DNA of 64,000 nt, from IMG/VR virus record IMGVR_UViG_3300026078_000023, positions 1 to 64,000 of that record; one strand, 5' to 3'. Shown piece by piece: positions 14,836 to 22,134 of this stretch. Each line of letters opens with the position of its first letter. Within the stretch, counting starts at the first letter, position 1. The notes beneath the pieces were generated by a model. It ran no database searches, had not been told where the DNA came from, and saw only the letters and a list, made by a program, of their open reading frames with translations. Source of the stretch: a virus. The position numbers were made by a program, and so were the translations under genes.

Positions 14836-15497
14836 CAGTCGAACAGGCTGGTCTGTGCCGGCAGGAGCAGGGGCCCCCTCTGCAGCCACTTGCGCGACCG
14901 CTCCTCCTTGGGGGTCGACGCGAGGATGTAGTTGTCTCCGCGCGTCCGCTCGCCTGGGTGCCAGACCATCCAGGCGTTCCCCTCGCTGTCGCCGTTGCCG
15001 GCGTAGAACGACACCCGGTTGGGGATGACGTAGACGTCCGGGACGTGCCTGTACATGAAGTCCCAGCGCTTGTCGGACGCCATGAACCCGAGCTGCATCA
15101 GGAACGCGACCTGCGCCATCGGGTAGAGCTCGCGCGCGCGCACCAAGATCTCGAACGCCTCGTCGTACGCAGGGTTCCCCAGGACCAGGCCGACGTCGTG
15201 GCGCGGCTGGAGCAGCCACTCGTCCAGGAAGTCCCCGATCACCACCTCGGCGCCGGTGGCCTCCAGGCTCTCGCGCTCCTCGCCGCGGACCTCCACCGCC
15301 AGCCACCGGTAGCCCGGGAGGTACGGCTGGGCCGCGCGGATGATCATCCCGCGGCCGGCGCCGGGCTCGACGATGAGCCCCTGCTGCGGCGTGCACGCCG
15401 GCCGGTACACCTCGAGGAACCGGTCGACGGTCCACTTCGGCGATTCGTAGAAGTCCTCCGGGCCGCCGAGGCGTGGTCCGCGTCCGGTCGCGCTCAC
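14835..15497 (-). CDS. SAM-dependent DNA methyltransferase-like protein
   Basis: 220 aa with a Rossmann methyltransferase motif I (VEPGAGRG, residues 43-50) and an NPPY-like motif IV (GNPAY, 107-111), the pattern of N6-adenine or N4-cytosine DNA methyltransferases. No target-recognition domain is visible and NPAY replaces the usual NPPY, so activity on DNA is not certain; it may be non-specific or act on another substrate. GTG start overlaps the J-domain gene stop. Confidence 0.6.
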   Translation of the reverse strand: MSATGRGPRLGGPEDFYESPKWTVDRFLEVYRPACTPQQGLIVEPGAGRGMIIRAAQPYLPGYRWLAVEVRGEERESLEATGAEVVIGDFLDEWLLQPRHDVGLVLGNPAYDEAFEILVRARELYPMAQVAFLMQLGFMASDKRWDFMYRHVPDVYVIPNRVSFYAGNGDSEGNAWMVWHPGERTRGDNYILASTPKEERSRKWLQRGPLLLPAQTSLFD

Positions 15498-16483
15498 GCG
15501 TCCAGTCCGATCGTGAACTTGATCCGGTCGACGGCCACGTTCACGGCCTTGAGGACCTCGACGTCGCCGCCGCGGTCCGGGTGATTCTCCAGCGCGATCC
15601 GCCGGTGGGCCGCTTTCACCGCCTCGAACGAGGCCCCCGGCTGGAGGCCGAGCTTCGCGTAATCAGCCGCCGACGCCACCTCCTGGCGGACCCGCCTCGC
15701 CTGCCGCGGCTCCTCACCCCTGAAGTCGAAGCGGAACCCGGGGGCGAACCCGCCGCCCTTTGTGAAGCGGACCCGGTGGGCGCGGAAGAAATCCTCGAAC
15801 CCATTGAACCGTGGCCCGGGGGGCTCCTGGACCGGGTTGCGCGGGCACCCGTCGGCGTGCTGGTTCTTGTCGCGCCGCCACTGCTCGCACTTGCACCTCA
15901 GGGCGCACTTCGGCTCGCACGGCTCGGTCCGCGGCTTCAGGCACCCCTGGCACGCCCAGCCCCCGAATACGCGGGCGGCGTACGCGTACCTGGGGCAGGC
16001 TCCGCGGTGGACCATGCCCGGGGACCACTCCCCGCACGCGCACGCCGGGGGGTCGAACTGCGGCCGCGGGACCGCGCCGTTTGCCCCAGGCGCGGCGTTC
16101 TCTCCCCGGCCGGAAGACGGTCCCGCCGCCGGCGCCCGCGCCCCGCCTGGGGCGTCTCCTGCGGCGTGGGGGCCTGGTCCGCCGAAGGTCTTCGGCCAGG
16201 CGGTCCCGACGCCGGTCCGCCAGGCGTCGGCGATCCGGCGCCCGAGGGCGGCGTCCCGGCGGACCTGGACGACGTGCCCCCCGGACGACGTCTCCAGGCG
16301 GGCGACCAGCTCGTCGACCTTGTTCGACTCGACGAACCAGACCTTCAGCTCCTTGTCCCACCAGCGCGCCCGCGCCGGCTGCGTGGCCTTGATCTCGGCG
16401 ACCAGGCCGGGGTTGTAGTCGAAGGAGAACGCGCCGGCCGTGACGCCGTTGCGCCGGACCAGGGACAGCCTGACGGTGACCAT
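15494..16483 (-). CDS. J-domain protein with Cys-rich centre
   Basis: The C-terminal 57 residues form a J domain: ADYAKLGLQPGASFEAVKAAHRR and the essential HPD at about 301-303. The centre has about 14 Cys in short spacings (ACACGEW, ACQGCLKPRTEPCEPKC, RCKCEQW), probably binding zinc. The N-terminal 80 residues (FSFDYNPGLVAEIKATQPARARWW) look like a small separate domain. J domains stimulate Hsp70 ATPase, so this protein may recruit host DnaK. Unlike DnaJ, the J domain is C-terminal. ATG 16483 in a TGATG overlap. Confidence 0.7.
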   Translation of the reverse strand: MVTVRLSLVRRNGVTAGAFSFDYNPGLVAEIKATQPARARWWDKELKVWFVESNKVDELVARLETSSGGHVVQVRRDAALGRRIADAWRTGVGTAWPKTFGGPGPHAAGDAPGGARAPAAGPSSGRGENAAPGANGAVPRPQFDPPACACGEWSPGMVHRGACPRYAYAARVFGGWACQGCLKPRTEPCEPKCALRCKCEQWRRDKNQHADGCPRNPVQEPPGPRFNGFEDFFRAHRVRFTKGGGFAPGFRFDFRGEEPRQARRVRQEVASAADYAKLGLQPGASFEAVKAAHRRIALENHPDRGGDVEVLKAVNVAVDRIKFTIGLDA

Positions 16484-16947
16484 CACCCGACCGCTGCCGC
16501 GCGCACGAGCCGCTCGAACCGGTGCCGGTCGGTCTCGACCAGGCGCCAGGCGCGGTCCGACACGAGGACCATGGCCCCGACCGCGTCGGCCGTGAGGCCG
16601 CGCCGGGCGCACAGCTCGGCCAGGGACTGGAAGTCGACCAGCACCGCCTCGTCCTCGTCGGTCGGGCACTGCTCGAGCTCGTGGTCCACCAGGGACGTGG
16701 CGGTGGCGTCGTCCAGGGCGGTCGCCACCAGGACGCCGGCCCGGAAGGCGCGCAGGACGTGGTCTCTCCCGCAGCGCACCGTGACGCCGCGGTAGGTGAC
16801 GCGCTCGCCCGGCATCAGCGCGGACGACGGCGCCGGCGGGGTCTCCGGGGCGCCCATTTCGGCCGCGACGTGCAACTCGGCGCGTTCGACCGCGCGCTGC
16901 GCGTCGGCGTTGTCCTCGGCGATCCGGTCGCGGTCCCAGGGGTTCAC
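16483..16947 (-). CDS. hypothetical protein (154 aa)
   Basis: Unknown. GTG at 16947 overlaps the stop of the 29-aa gene. Soluble and acidic, with beta-rich GERVTYRGVTVRCGRDHVLRAF and a helical C-terminus (RAWRLVETDRHRFERLVRAA). Confidence 0.6.
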   Translation of the reverse strand: MNPWDRDRIAEDNADAQRAVERAELHVAAEMGAPETPPAPSSALMPGERVTYRGVTVRCGRDHVLRAFRAGVLVATALDDATATSLVDHELEQCPTDEDEAVLVDFQSLAELCARRGLTADAVGAMVLVSDRAWRLVETDRHRFERLVRAAAVG

Positions 16948-17033
16948 GGCGAGCACCCGAAGATCCCGAGCGCCCCGGCCAGGAGCACGACGGCGGCCCA
17001 GATGAAGTTCGCTCTGCTGTCCTCTCGGAACAT
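16944..17033 (-). CDS. 29-aa single-helix membrane peptide
   Basis: Very short but well supported: ATG at 17033 has a strong GGGAGG site, and the stop overlaps the next start (GTGA). The product is a short polar N-terminus, one hydrophobic helix (FIWAAVVLLAGALGIFGC) and SP. Probably an inner-membrane micropeptide. It is preceded by a promoter-like element and a start-associated repeat core, so it probably heads a transcription unit. Confidence 0.6.
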   Translation of the reverse strand: MFREDSRANFIWAAVVLLAGALGIFGCSP

Positions 17034-17095
17034 GGTGGTCCTCCCTTGGTCTGTCGCGCCCCGGTAGTCGATCGAGCGCCGGGGCCCCGCCCGTG

Positions 17096-17110
17096 GGGTG
17101 TTGGCCTCCG
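17096..17110 (-). repeat. start-associated repeat, copy 5 (core only)
   Basis: Coding-strand CGGAGGCCAACACCCCA, 63 bases upstream of ATG 17033. The loop core GGCCAACAC is conserved, the hairpin is not. Confidence 0.5.
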
Positions 17111-17115
17111 GATCG

Positions 17116-17140
17116 TACCGTAACGAAACGCTGGCGCAAA
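17116..17140 (-). promoter_or_regulatory. conserved promoter-like element A
   Basis: Coding-strand ATTTGCG, 5 bases, then GTTTCGTTACGGTA. The same arrangement occurs at 43245-43270 and 44506-44536. All three lie in rare intergenic gaps on the coding strand, upstream of genes with strong ribosome binding sites. Probably a phage promoter or operator; the start site is unknown. Confidence 0.45.
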
Positions 17141-17323
17141 TTACCGCTTGGTCCGGCGGCCGGGAGCGCGGGGCGGGAACTCCTCGGCGACCAGCCGGTC
17201 GCGCTCCCTGGCCTCGGCGGCGGTCAACGGGCGGGCGAGCCGGCCGAGCTCGCGCAGGCGCCGCGCCCGCGGCGTCCCCAGGGACGACCTGGCGATCAGG
17301 TCGTCTATCGATCGCTCGGCCAC
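17141..17323 (-). CDS. hypothetical basic protein (60 aa)
   Basis: GTG at 17323 lies 19 bases inside the end of the DUF5131 gene. Helical and basic (ARSSLGTPRARRLRELGRLARPL, TAAEARERDRLVAEEF). Unknown role; stop TAA immediately precedes promoter-like element A. Confidence 0.5.
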   Translation of the reverse strand: MAERSIDDLIARSSLGTPRARRLRELGRLARPLTAAEARERDRLVAEEFPPRAPGRRTKR

Positions 17324-18252
17324 TCGTCCCCCGGGAACATCCGGATCCGCATCTCCTCGGGCCACTCGGCGAGGTCCCCGCCCTTCGGCTTGCGCAGGCG
17401 GAGTCGCACGAGCGCGCCCTGGTAATCATCGCGGACCCCGTCGACGTCGTGCTCGACGCGGTCGCCGTCAGCCACCCCCGGCCAGAACCCAGGCTCACCC
17501 TCGATCGTGAGGTTGTCGTCGTTGCGCGTGACGAGGTTGTCGCCCAGCTGCTTGATGAACACCGGGACGTGGGATTCCCGGCAATCGGCGATCAGGTCCC
17601 AGGCCCAGCGCGCGTTGAACCGGCGCGCGCCGTGGCCACTCTCGCCGCCGACGATCACCCAGTTGATCCCCTGCTGGATGCGCGCGTCCTGCGGGAGCAC
17701 GCCCCGGATGGACACCTCCTCGAGGAGGGGCTCCATCGACAAGAACAGGACCTTCGCCGGCACGCCGAGCAGGTGCTTGCCCCGGACGTCGCGCCGCCTG
17801 CGGTCCTCCACCGTCGTCCCCGCCCATGCGTTTTCGGGCCAGACGGAGCGCCAGCGCTCCGGAGCAAGGAACGTCATGTTCTCCGGGCGCTTGGTGAGGA
17901 GCTGCCAGTCAAGGTTTGGGGTCTCCTCGATGAGCTTGAACAGGCGCTCGCGCGGCTCGTCGAGGTCCTGGCGGGCCTCGAACACGTCGGCCATCGAGGC
18001 GCAGAACACCCGGCGCCGGACGCCGGCGGCGCGCGCGGCGGCTTCCCATTTGAGCGGCTCGGCCCAGTGCTTGTCGCCGAACAGGCGCCGCTCGGACTTG
18101 GCGCCCCAGATCGCCCCCTTCGTCGTCCCGAATCCCAGGCGCTTCGAGAACGTCTCGGCGTAGCAGTTTTCGCACCCCGGAGAGACGCGCTGACATCCCC
18201 ACCAGGGGTTGAACGTATGGTCCGTCCAGGCGATCTCTGTGCTCTCACCCAC
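17305..18252 (-). CDS. phage Gp37/Gp68 family protein (DUF5131)
   Basis: Clear family match: EIAWTDHTFNPWWGCQRVSPGCENCYAE at the N-terminus, with three conserved Cys (20, 27, 30; C-x6-C-x2-C), LLTKRPENM, GTTVEDRRRRD, LFLSMEPLL, NWVIVGGESGHGAR, VFIKQLGDN and the C-terminal FPGDEWPS. The family is radical-SAM-like and common in phages; its substrate is not known. 315 aa, GTG start. Confidence 0.85.
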   Translation of the reverse strand: MGESTEIAWTDHTFNPWWGCQRVSPGCENCYAETFSKRLGFGTTKGAIWGAKSERRLFGDKHWAEPLKWEAAARAAGVRRRVFCASMADVFEARQDLDEPRERLFKLIEETPNLDWQLLTKRPENMTFLAPERWRSVWPENAWAGTTVEDRRRRDVRGKHLLGVPAKVLFLSMEPLLEEVSIRGVLPQDARIQQGINWVIVGGESGHGARRFNARWAWDLIADCRESHVPVFIKQLGDNLVTRNDDNLTIEGEPGFWPGVADGDRVEHDVDGVRDDYQGALVRLRLRKPKGGDLAEWPEEMRIRMFPGDEWPSDR

Positions 18253-18460
18253 GGTCGACCTCCTCCGCTTTCATCGCCGCCGCGTGCGCCTCCTCGGCCA
18301 CGCGCTCCACCGCGCCCACCAGATCCAGGAGCTGGCTACGGCGCGGGTTCGACAGACCTCTGGCGATGGACATGGCGACGTCGCTGACCCCGCGCATCCA
18401 CGCGCCGACGTCGGCGACCGTAGCGCCGCCCACGTCGATCACCAGCGACGTCACCGCCAT
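18245..18460 (-). CDS. hypothetical protein (71 aa)
   Basis: ATG at 18460, two bases after the upstream stop, in a TGACCATGGC arrangement also seen at 646. Helical (ATVADVGAWMRGVSDVAMSIARG and LLDLVGAVERVAEEAHAAAMKAEEV). Overlaps the DUF5131 start by 8 bases. Function unknown. Confidence 0.55.
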   Translation of the reverse strand: MAVTSLVIDVGGATVADVGAWMRGVSDVAMSIARGLSNPRRSQLLDLVGAVERVAEEAHAAAMKAEEVDRG

Positions 18461-18462
18461 GG

Positions 18463-18918
18463 TCAGACCCCGTCCTCGAGCGCGTCGTCCTTTTTGCGGG
18501 AGGCGCGCTTCTTCGCCTTCTCGGGCTTGTGGTCGGTCACGCGCGACTCGCCGCCGTTGACGACGGAGATCATCTCCTGGCGCTCCTCCGGGGACATGGG
18601 GCGCGTCGACTCGACCTCCTCGGTGTCGAGGCGGATCACGCGCACCTCGTTGCGCTTGAAGTGCTTCTCCTCGACGCACTTGACCTCGCGCATGTCGCCG
18701 CCGGCGTCCAGGTCGTCGAGCACGGCGTCGAGGCGGCCCTGCGCGTCCGTCAGCTCCTCCTTGAATTCGTCCTTCGCCGCCTTCTGCTTCGCCTTGATCT
18801 CCTGGACCTTCTTCTTCAGGTGCCCGGCGAGCTTGCCCTTCTTGCGCGCCTCGTCGTCGCTCATCGGCACGCGGAGCTTCTGCTTGAACTCTTTACCTCG
18901 GACCACGTCTTCGCCCAT
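18463..18918 (-). CDS. hypothetical coiled-coil protein (151 aa)
   Basis: Strongly charged Lys/Glu protein with a long probable coiled coil (about residues 20-75, LAGHLKKKVQEIKAKQKAAK) and a Lys-rich C-terminus. From memory, similar small helical proteins accompany recombination or replication genes in phages. ATG at 18918 with GGGAGA upstream. Confidence 0.6.
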   Translation of the reverse strand: MGEDVVRGKEFKQKLRVPMSDDEARKKGKLAGHLKKKVQEIKAKQKAAKDEFKEELTDAQGRLDAVLDDLDAGGDMREVKCVEEKHFKRNEVRVIRLDTEEVESTRPMSPEERQEMISVVNGGESRVTDHKPEKAKKRASRKKDDALEDGV

Positions 18919-18940
18919 CTGCGTCTCCCTTCGGTTGTGA

Positions 18941-19411
18941 CTACGTTCTGCTGCTCGGCACGGTCGCAGTCTCGCCCGCGGCGAGCCACTCGTCGATGTG
19001 CAGGAGCCATTTCAGGACCATGGCGCCGCACTGGACCAACTCCTTGCGCAGGTCAGCGAGCGACCGCGCGTCGAGCGCCTCCGCGACCTCCTCCTCGAAC
19101 ACGTCGGCGTGCGTGAGGATCCCTTCTCGGTCCGCGCGGTCACACCAGGACTGCGCCATCTTCCGGTACGTCTCGCGCGAGTGCGACGTGGCGACCCCGT
19201 CCGGGAGGCGCATGCTGTTCGGGTGCAGCCCCTTGGCCCGATCGAGCTCCGCGACGATGTCCCGGACGATCTCGGCCTGGGAGGTGGTCACCATGGAGCG
19301 ACCGTTGCGGCCGCCGGCCCCGCAGATGACGTCCCCCGTCCCCTCTTCGACCATCACCCAGTGCTGCCCAGCTGGGCCACCGCAGCCGGCGCAGACATCT
19401 CCGCCGCTCAC
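18941..19411 (-). CDS. MazG/NTP-pyrophosphohydrolase-like protein (tentative)
   Basis: The C-terminal half (LPDGVATSHSRETYRKMAQSWCD, then VFEEEVAEALDARSLADLRKELVQCGAMVLKWL) resembles the all-alpha NTP-pyrophosphohydrolase fold, with EEEVAEAL as a possible metal-binding E-x-x-E. The usual EELGD second site is RKELVQ, so catalysis is uncertain. The N-terminal 40 residues hold CAGCGG and a later Cys, a possible zinc site. ATG at 19411. Confidence 0.4.
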   Translation of the reverse strand: MSGGDVCAGCGGPAGQHWVMVEEGTGDVICGAGGRNGRSMVTTSQAEIVRDIVAELDRAKGLHPNSMRLPDGVATSHSRETYRKMAQSWCDRADREGILTHADVFEEEVAEALDARSLADLRKELVQCGAMVLKWLLHIDEWLAAGETATVPSSRT

Positions 19412-19773
19412 GACAGCGTCGCCTTCGCGGCCGCCTCGACCGCCTTCTGGACGTTCTCCGCCATGCGCTCGGTGGCGTAGTCGCCGACCAGCTTGCCGGC
19501 CCTGAACAGGCGCCCGCGGATGTCCTCGTCCACGTGCCCCTCGCAGATGGCCGCGAGCGCCCCCTGGACCATCACCGACGCGACCGCCGACGCGTCCAGG
19601 CTGCGCTTCTGGATCTTGAAGTGCTCCTCCGTCTCCTTGGTCAGCTCCATGGCCTGGTGCAGGACCGGGTCGATGAAGGCTCGGACCTGCTCCTCGGTCA
19701 ACTCGGGCAGCAGCTTCCCGACATCCTGGGCCAGGCGGTGCGCCCGCTCGGCCCTCGTCTCTTGTTCTCCCAT
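19408..19773 (-). CDS. hypothetical helical protein (121 aa)
   Basis: Unknown all-helical protein (MGEQETRAERAHRLAQDVG, ELTEEQVRAFIDPVLHQAME). Its ATG abuts a start-associated hairpin; there is no separate Shine-Dalgarno. Confidence 0.6.
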   Translation of the reverse strand: MGEQETRAERAHRLAQDVGKLLPELTEEQVRAFIDPVLHQAMELTKETEEHFKIQKRSLDASAVASVMVQGALAAICEGHVDEDIRGRLFRAGKLVGDYATERMAENVQKAVEAAAKATLS

Positions 19774-19793
19774 GCCCGACGTGTTGGCCGGGC
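19774..19793 (-). repeat. start-associated hairpin repeat, copy 6
   Basis: Coding-strand CCCGGCCAACACGTCGGG followed by C and ATG. Six pairs (one G-U as RNA) close a CAACAC loop. Identical to copy 9. It fills the gap after the terminase ATPase gene. Confidence 0.75.
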
Positions 19794-19801
19794 CCCCGAC
19801 C

Positions 19802-20623
19802 TCAGGGGTCGGCCAGCATCTCGGCCACGTCCCGGGAGCACTCCTCGAGGTAGTCCCGGCCGACGTTGTGGGCGTCCTGCTCGTACCCCGAGAGGTCCTC
19901 CTTGACCCGCTGCTCGAGCCAGCAGAAGTCGGGCCGGGCGCGCATCTTGTAGGAGGCGTCGTCGCCGTCCCATGGGGTGGCGATCCAGACCACCTTCCCG
20001 CCGGGCTCGAGGCGGCTGAGCCACTTCACCTCGACCAGCCAGGTGGTGTGGTTGCGCTTCTCCTCGGTGGTGCTGTTCTCGGCGTCGACCACGTCGTCGA
20101 AGATCATCGTGGTCGCGCGCGATCCGGTGCCCATCGTCTTCACGCCGCGCGCCTCGACGGTCGGGTCTACGGCGTGCCCGACGCGCTCGACGAGCAGCTT
20201 GTGGTCGGTCCACAGGTTGCCCGGGACCACCTCCGGGAACACGAGGTTGTAGAGCGGCGACTCCATCACCCGCTTCGAGGCCTGCATGCGCAGCTTCGCC
20301 GCGTCATCACCGGAGCAGATCACCTTGATGCGCTCCTGCTGGTTGATGCCGGTCAGGTACGCGGCGAGGGGGACGATGAGCGAGGACGTCTTGCCGTGAC
20401 CGAACGGAGCGAAGATCCCCGCGTGCATGCCGCGCGACCAGGCGTAGTTGATGTGAGCGATCCACCACAGGTGCACGTGGTGGTAGCGCATCGGGTTACC
20501 GACGTCGTCGCGCACGGCGAACGCGCCGAACTTGTGGAAGTGCTCGCGCGCGCCGCGGACGAGCCTCTCGCGCGCGGCCCACAGGACGCGCTCCTGGCTG
20601 ACGACTGCGGCTTGGGCGCCCAC
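19802..20623 (-). CDS. terminase large subunit, ATPase domain only
   Basis: 273 aa covering just the TerL motor: PMRYHHVHLWWIAHINYAW (substrate-adenine side), Walker A FGHGKTSS (74-81), Walker B TTMIFDDV (171-178) and the coupling-motif-like VVWIATPWDGDD (211-222). The protein ends where the nuclease domain would begin. The nuclease-like half is at 2204-2986. The motor would power DNA packaging into the prohead. GTG start at 20623, 4 bases after the lysozyme-like gene. Confidence 0.8.
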   Translation of the reverse strand: MGAQAAVVSQERVLWAARERLVRGAREHFHKFGAFAVRDDVGNPMRYHHVHLWWIAHINYAWSRGMHAGIFAPFGHGKTSSLIVPLAAYLTGINQQERIKVICSGDDAAKLRMQASKRVMESPLYNLVFPEVVPGNLWTDHKLLVERVGHAVDPTVEARGVKTMGTGSRATTMIFDDVVDAENSTTEEKRNHTTWLVEVKWLSRLEPGGKVVWIATPWDGDDASYKMRARPDFCWLEQRVKEDLSGYEQDAHNVGRDYLEECSRDVAEMLADP

Positions 20624-20627
20624 GGCG

Positions 20628-21269
20628 TCAGGTGGTGACCGGCGGCGCGCCGGCCTCGATCATCCCGGCCGCCCACGCGTTGCGCAGGCGGGCGTGCTCG
20701 GTGGTCTGCACCCGGTGCGAGGCCAGGGCCGCCAGCTTGTAGTCCGGCGGGGTCGCCGCCAGCGCCGCGCGCAGGTTGCGGAAGGCCCGGATCCCCCTGC
20801 CCTTGTCGTCGCCGACCGGGTCGCGCCCGATCCCCACGTTCCAGGCGACGTCGACCAGGCCGCGCCGGACGGCCAGCGGTAACGACCCCCAGGCCGGGAA
20901 CACCCGGCGCAGGGCCGGCAGGAACTCCGCCTCGAGGAGGCGCCGGGCGGCGGCCTCGGCCTCCCCGTCCAGCAGTTCGACGATGGGCGCCGAGCCGCCG
21001 CCGGTGTTCCGGTACCAGCCGGCCTGGTGCCCCTGGGCCAGCGCCTGTACGCGCCGGAACTCGGCCGCCACCTCCTCGCGCTGGGCCATCCGGCCGGCGG
21101 TGTAGTTCCAGAAGGCGAGCGGGATGGCGGCGTCGGGCGAGTCGAGCTTCACCCCGATCCCGCAGGTGACGTACCCGGCCGGCGCCGAGTCGCGGTACAT
21201 GTGCTTGGTCATGCCCTCGGACCGCGGGTCCGCCAGGTCGGCCACGTACTGCGCGACGTCGTCGTCCAT
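20628..21269 (-). CDS. lysozyme-like peptidoglycan hydrolase (GH24-like)
   Basis: 213 aa. A T4-lysozyme-like arrangement is visible: Glu18 in SEGMTKHMYRD, Asp27 and Thr35 in GYVTCGIGVKL, then RRGLVDVAWNVGIG near residue 145, like the GH24 core. The Asp-Thr spacing is two residues longer than in T4 lysozyme. No signal peptide, so release would need a holin. Two small membrane proteins lie just upstream. It could instead be a virion-associated hydrolase. ATG at 21269. Confidence 0.6.
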   Translation of the reverse strand: MDDDVAQYVADLADPRSEGMTKHMYRDSAPAGYVTCGIGVKLDSPDAAIPLAFWNYTAGRMAQREEVAAEFRRVQALAQGHQAGWYRNTGGGSAPIVELLDGEAEAAARRLLEAEFLPALRRVFPAWGSLPLAVRRGLVDVAWNVGIGRDPVGDDKGRGIRAFRNLRAALAATPPDYKLAALASHRVQTTEHARLRNAWAAGMIEAGAPPVTT

Positions 21270-21282
21270 GCTGGAGACGATA

Positions 21283-21576
21283 TCAGAGCGGGCGCTTGGT
21301 CGTCCTCGGTATGGACCCGGGGGACTCGGGGCCGGGTGGCGGACCGGCCACGGCGGGCGGCAGCTCGGGCGGCTCCTCGTCCGGGCACTCCTGGCAGAAG
21401 TAGGCGCCGCCGACCGCGGCCTCCTCGACGGCGGCGTGGAACGTCTCGAGGCCGATGTCTTTGACATCGCGCTGCGACGAGAGCTCGTGGCCGCAGTGCA
21501 GGACCTTCGTGACGTGGGCGACCCTCAGGCCGCCCGTGTAGTGGACTCGCACCGACCGGCAGGCGCGGACCCTCAC
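21283..21576 (-). CDS. Cys-containing hypothetical protein (97 aa)
   Basis: VTKVLHCGHELSSQ and GAYFCQECPDEEPPE supply a C-G-H and CxxC pair, probably one zinc site. The C-terminus is a proline-rich tail. GTG at 21576 overlaps the upstream stop. Confidence 0.55.
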   Translation of the reverse strand: MRVRACRSVRVHYTGGLRVAHVTKVLHCGHELSSQRDVKDIGLETFHAAVEEAAVGGAYFCQECPDEEPPELPPAVAGPPPGPESPGSIPRTTKRPL

Positions 21577-21719
21577 CGGCGCGCCTCCCTGCAGGCGTCC
21601 TCGAGGCGGCGCATCGCGCGCCCATCGATCGCCGCGGACCCGCGGATGACCAACCATTCGCCAGCCAGGAGACCGGCGGCGGCCACGATCCAGAACCCGA
21701 TGACCACGCGCTTACGCAT
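21573..21719 (-). CDS. small membrane protein, holin candidate (48 aa)
   Basis: MRKRVV then one hydrophobic helix (IGFWIVAAAGLLAGEWLVI) and a charged C-terminus. ATG 21719 has a GAGGAGGGGG site and overlaps the upstream stop (TGATG). It lies two genes ahead of the lysozyme-like gene, so a holin or anti-holin role is possible; another holin candidate is at 47989. Confidence 0.5.
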   Translation of the reverse strand: MRKRVVIGFWIVAAAGLLAGEWLVIRGSAAIDGRAMRRLEDACREARR

Positions 21720-21826
21720 CACCACCCCCTCCTCGCGGCCCACCGGTCCAGGCGGTCGAGGAGCGGCCCCAGGGCCAGCCCGACGACCACCCCGGTGAGG
21801 CCGCTCATCGCGCACCAGAAGGTCAC
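21719..21826 (-). CDS. 35-aa membrane peptide
   Basis: GTG at 21826 (GTGA overlap) to TGA at 21719. VTFWCAMSGLTGVVVGLALG forms one membrane helix, followed by PLLDRLDRWAARRGW. Tight coupling on both sides supports the gene. It may act together with the next membrane protein in lysis. Confidence 0.5.
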   Translation of the reverse strand: MTFWCAMSGLTGVVVGLALGPLLDRLDRWAARRGW

Positions 21827-22134
21827 CCCTCCCCCGATCCGACGGCGATCTTGAGGGGCCAGTAGACGCCGAGCAGGTCGCCCTCGCGGACGACGATCAC
21901 GTCCGGATTCGCGCGCATGAAGCGCTTGGTCGCGCACGCGCAGGCCACCCGCCCGACCACGCCGCGGCCGCCGCACTTGCCGTGCCCAGAGAGCGCGTAG
22001 GCCTGCACCTCGGAGACCGTGACGTCGCGGCCGCGGGGGACGTGCGCGTTGCGCTCGGTCAGCTCGGCGGCGCGCGCCTTCTCGGCCGCGGTGGCGCGGG
22101 CCCGGTTCCTGGTCTTGTAGTCCGACCGGCTCAC
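21823..22134 (-). CDS. zinc-finger-like phage protein (103 aa)
   Basis: The centre, SGHGKCGGRGVVGRVACACATKRF, resembles the CxxCxGxG-type zinc fingers of small phage proteins. Basic N-terminus (SRSDYKTRNRARATAAEKAR). GTG at 22134 overlaps the stop of the HerA-like gene. Confidence 0.55.
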   Translation of the reverse strand: MSRSDYKTRNRARATAAEKARAAELTERNAHVPRGRDVTVSEVQAYALSGHGKCGGRGVVGRVACACATKRFMRANPDVIVVREGDLLGVYWPLKIAVGSGEG

